Positions 60,760 to 64,000 of a DNA stretch of 64,000 nucleotides are shown one piece after another. The notes under the pieces are model-generated. The model was not told where the DNA came from. It made no database searches and was given only the letters and a program-made list of their open reading frames with translations. Location of the stretch: contig NW_019775968.1 in the NCBI RefSeq assembly GCF_001039355.2, positions 641,973 through 705,972 of the forward strand, read 5' to 3'. Numbering within the stretch: position 1 is the first letter of the stretch; each line of letters begins with the position of its first letter. Source of the DNA: Lingula anatina (lineage: Eukaryota > Brachiopoda > Lingulata > Lingulida > Lingulidae). Made by a program: the position numbers and the translations under genes.

Positions 60760-63082
60760 TCAAAATTTCAACTGAATATATATATAATATTCTATAACTT
60801 ATAAACCCACCAGCTGCTTGTGGTACACAATGTTTTTGCTGCCATTTTGAAATATGTTAAAGATGAAATCATATGATATCAATTTCATGATGTGTTGTTA
60901 CCTGCTTACATTTTCTGTCTTTCTGTGACAATAATGGGTACTATGTGTAAGATGATATAGCAATTTAGCAAAAAAAAAGAATAAACCAAATATATATATA
61001 TAGTGAAATGTTGTGTTGTTCAGACAGCTGTGATACAGTTGTATATTAAAACACTTTTTTCGTACCCACTGTCTACACTTTCCTGTCACTTAAATCGTCA
61101 GTCTACAGATATCTACACTTGATAGAAATAAAGATGATCATTGTATTTTTAATTGGTTTGAACTTTTGGTATGCTATTATCTCAATACTTTCTTGTCTAA
61201 ATGTAAAGCTGCATGCACATTATTTGAACAAGTGACACAAAATAATATATTAGCATATTTTCACCTGCAGAAAAAAAAATTTGTACCAGACACAGGTTTG
61301 CAGTTCAGCTGCTTGTGTTAAGCAGCATGTCAGAATCAAATATTGATGGTCCACTTTGCTATTTATATACAAACTTTGCATGTTGAATGTGTTTCCTGTA
61401 CTTTTGGCCTGGAATAATCAGTCTGTTTAAATATTTTGTGGAGTTTTGAATACTATAAAAAGTAAACATTATTTAATATGTGGTGCTTAGAGATCATGTT
61501 ATCAATTGTGAACAGATTGTGTTTTTATTAGTTCATTCTTATTTACTAAAGATGTGTTTAGTCTACAATGTATGTAAAAAGTAGCTTCACTAGATTGAGG
61601 TATTAATAAGTTTCTGTATCACTGAAACTGTTGTTCTCTCTGTAAAGGCATCTTTTTTGTAGTTCTTTTGTTTTTGATTTAAATATTTTTGACCAGCATT
61701 TTAAGCAGGACCTAACCTTGTGAAGTTTACCAATGTAAACTTTTGTCTTTGTAATATTCAGACACATTTTGATATTTGTGCATGGTATCTGTATTTGAGG
61801 TTTATTACTGTTTTCTTTTTTTTAAGTATTTAATAAACTTGGAATGTTCAAGAATGTCATTTTATTGGTTTTATTAAAATAATATGTGAAATGCATCTAG
61901 GGAAACTTTTTTAAATTGTCAAATACATAAAAAAAACTGAAATGAACTCAAAAACTAAAATTGATTGTGAAAAACCCAATTAAAATGCATTTAATATTAA
62001 AATGGCAAGTTCTCATGACAAGTAGTGGCAAGTTCAAGTGTGCTGAAATTGGCTCATGATGTATTTGAATTTTACCCGTGTGCGGCCTTATAACCTACAT
62101 TAGTAACCAACAATGAAAAACCTATTCCTGAAATAAATTTTCATGTGACCTGTTTGTAAACTCTCAGCCCCCGTTGTATTAAATTGACATCTCTTCATTT
62201 TCATGGTATCATTTAGGTATATTTACATATAATAGGTCAAGGATATGTATCTAAGGCAAAATTCCAATAATGTTTAATCTGGGATCTTCATCCTTTACTG
62301 ATTAATTTCTTTGATCTGTTTATGGACAGATGCTATGTGATGTCACCTGCAGTTGTTTTGTAAAGTTTTCATTTTAAACCATTTAGCATTTTCAGGATGT
62401 GACTCTGAACTCTTAAGGGTCTGAAGCCCTGTGTTAGTTGTTTTCTGAATGTTCACAGAAACACTAGAACATAATTATAAAGCAGAGGCTATAAGGCTGT
62501 TAACCTTCTTGTAATATTGCATCAAAATTGACAAAAATATTTGTGAAATTTTGTTGTACTGCTTTAATCATTTTTGTCATGTTGAGTGTTTGTTTGGAAT
62601 GCGCTGTCTTGTTTTGAAATAGTAAGGAACTTTTCTGATTTATTAAATGCCTTCTGCCCTATTGATATATTGCAGTTGAAATAAGGGAGCGACCTCCCAA
62701 CATCCGAACCTAGTCCATGGTGTATTGTCTACTTCACATTCACTTTATAATAACTATTTAACTAACTATTACTATTTAACTAAATGCAAATCATGTGTAT
62801 CAATGCTTGTTAACTTGGATGTGAGCCAGCACAATGTTACTTCCTTTGGGTTAGAAAAATCCAATTATGTGTCTCTGTTATATTATGTTATGTTAAGATG
62901 TTGGCAAGTTCCAGGTAGTTGAATCGAATTACCTCGGGGATACTCCCTAAATTGCATTCAGTTTAAGCAGCTCAAATGTCTGGCACGCCCCCTTGTAATT
63001 TAAAGAACTTGATTCGCCAGCAGCTGCAAATTCCACCAATTGAACTTTAACTTTCACTGATAATGTGTGGAACATTTTTTAG

Positions 63083-63199
63083 TCATTAAGTGGGAGAAGG
63101 TGTGAACTAATGCTCATTGAGAGTGTCGATCAAGGAAATGTCAAATACTTGATGGACAACGTGAAAAACGGGGATCACGGGAAAGATGCTGGAAAGAAA
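63083..63199 (+). CDS. Possible exon of a further gene at the window edge
   Basis: A T-rich acceptor (CATTTTTTAG) precedes 39 open codons in phase 0, ending at a perfect GTAAGT donor. The encoded segment contains MLIESVDQGNVKYLMDNVKN, which is helical and loosely recalls the start of ankyrin-repeat proteins. It could also begin at the internal ATG (63110). No neighbouring exon was recognised, so this is tentative. Confidence 0.35.
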
Positions 63200-63217
63200 G
63201 TAAGTGATCAGTACATG

Positions 63218-63386
63218 CAGGCCCGTAGCCAGCAATTTCAAAAGGGGGGTTCTTTTTCTGAAAAAGTGGACCTTTTTCCATAAAAACTCCATGTACCTAG
63301 ATCATATATTTATTTTACCCAGAGTGGACCTTTTCCTAGCAAAAAGGGTGTTTCTTTCGAACCCCCCCCCCCTTGCTATGGGCCTG
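63218..63386. mobile_element. 169 bp MITE with CAGGCCCRTAG ends
   Basis: Terminal inverted repeats read CAGGCCCGTAGCCAG and, from the other end, CAGGCCCATAGCAAG, each followed by a G-rich run. ACATG is repeated directly on both sides (63213-63217 and 63387-63391). Inner GTGGACCTTTTTC-like blocks occur twice. It starts 18 bases after the donor of the exon candidate at 63083-63199. The CAG ends recall hAT-type elements, but the superfamily is uncertain. Confidence 0.65.
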
Positions 63387-64000
63387 ACATGTAAATAGAA
63401 AAACCAGCTTAAACATCCCTTTATTTTTAAAAGAAAAAGAAATCGTTGATAAACAACCAAGTGTGTATAATAATAATCCTATTTTTCAATAAAAAGGCGT
63501 ATTTAGGAGAAGCAAAGGTCGTTTAAGTTTAAGCCTACATTACATTTGCCACGGACGCCATACGATGAAGCAGTACGATTTTCCGTGCGATTTTTACGTC
63601 GTACATGTATTATATGTAGCTACGGCAAGTATGGTAGCATTATGTGCGGGTGCTACCGTCTACAGAGCAACAGATTGATTTTTCACAAGATATTCACAGA
63701 TATGCCATTAATTAGATAAATAGTCATTTTGTTCTCTGGATTTTTCAAGATTTCCCTATAATATCTGTAGAGGGTATGCGGGTGCCGTCATTTCGCCGAC
63801 ATGACCTCGAGGTCACGAAGGAAAAAATCGGTTTGTCTGTTGAAAAGTGATCGTACAGAACCCTTTCAGTCTCAGTCCAGTTGCAGTGCGCCTTTGTTGT
63901 GGCTTCGTATGCTACGTGTCTGTTTTCAAATTGTGTCAACGATTAATATAAACCTTAGGCTAAACAAAATGTATATTTTGGTTAACGTGCGGCAACTCTA
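63387..64000. other. Right-hand edge, no gene recognised
   Basis: After the MITE there is ordinary non-repetitive sequence. If the exon candidate upstream is real, this is its downstream intron. No coding segment with splice borders was seen. Confidence 0.4.

Larger units (their letters stand above)
59439..63082. other. 3' flank of the receptor gene and repeats
   Basis: It begins with the receptor 3' UTR. Candidate poly(A) signals (AATAAA) are at 61127-61132 and near 61831. It also holds a (TA)n tract at 59931-59959, a degenerate tandem repeat at 60351-60656, a 21-base inverted repeat at 60661-60759 and, at about 62930-63010, a weak relative of the AGATCGATC MITE family (TCAAATGTCTGGCACGCC). 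No coding exon was recognised before 63083. Confidence 0.5.

Overview
This is a 64 kb piece of an animal nuclear genome. It is AT-rich and holds multi-exon genes with GT-AG introns, long introns, TA/CA microsatellites and small inverted-repeat transposons. The gene set (kelch-like protein, trunk/PTTH-like cystine-knot hormones, synaptotagmin, PWP1, NMDA receptor GluN1) and the C-terminal tail of the GluN1 gene suggest a bilaterian invertebrate, most likely a protostome such as a lophotrochozoan. The species cannot be fixed from the sequence alone.

Layout. 1-10,978 (+): the 3' part of a kelch-like (KLHL) gene, from the end of the BACK domain through six kelch repeats; one 7.3 kb intron carries duplicated blocks. 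13,893-14,894 (+) and 16,578-19,568 (-): two trunk/PTTH-type cystine-knot growth factor or hormone genes, tail to tail; the second has a small first exon that supplies the start of its signal peptide. 19.6-25.6 kb: no convincing gene apart from one orphan first-exon candidate. 25,631-29,514 (+): a synaptotagmin-like gene with one membrane segment and C2A and C2B domains, 5' end not found. 31,712-42,799 (-): a complete 15-exon PWP1 (WD40 ribosome-biogenesis protein, 534 aa). One PWP1 intron holds an oppositely oriented, complete 4-exon gene for a secreted coiled-coil + MAM protein (35,370-38,015, +). 44,982-59,438 (+): an NMDA-receptor subunit of GluN1 type, head to head with PWP1. It reads as 18 exons and 976 aa when each duplicated exon is used once. 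59.4-64 kb: 3' flank, small repeats and one possible exon of a further gene.

Most notable biology. (1) The GluN1-type receptor has Ser in place of the pore-constriction Asn (N site), and Glu in place of the Asp that binds the amino group of the glycine co-agonist. Both changes occur in both assembled copies of those exons, while the rest of the ligand site, the SYTANLAAF gate and the disulfide cysteines are kept. (2) A linked convergent pair of trunk/PTTH-like genes.

Assembly. Exons 9-10 and 11-14 of the receptor gene occur twice, next to a 39-base N gap and a single N. Using both copies breaks the reading frame, and the second pair differs almost only at silent sites. These are most simply unmerged overlaps or haplotypes. 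Similar duplications with single Ns lie in the kelch gene intron. Several inverted-repeat elements are present: a PIF/Harbinger-like element with remnant transposase, a 571 bp foldback between PWP1 and the receptor gene, a family of AGATCGATC MITEs, and a 169 bp MITE near the right edge.
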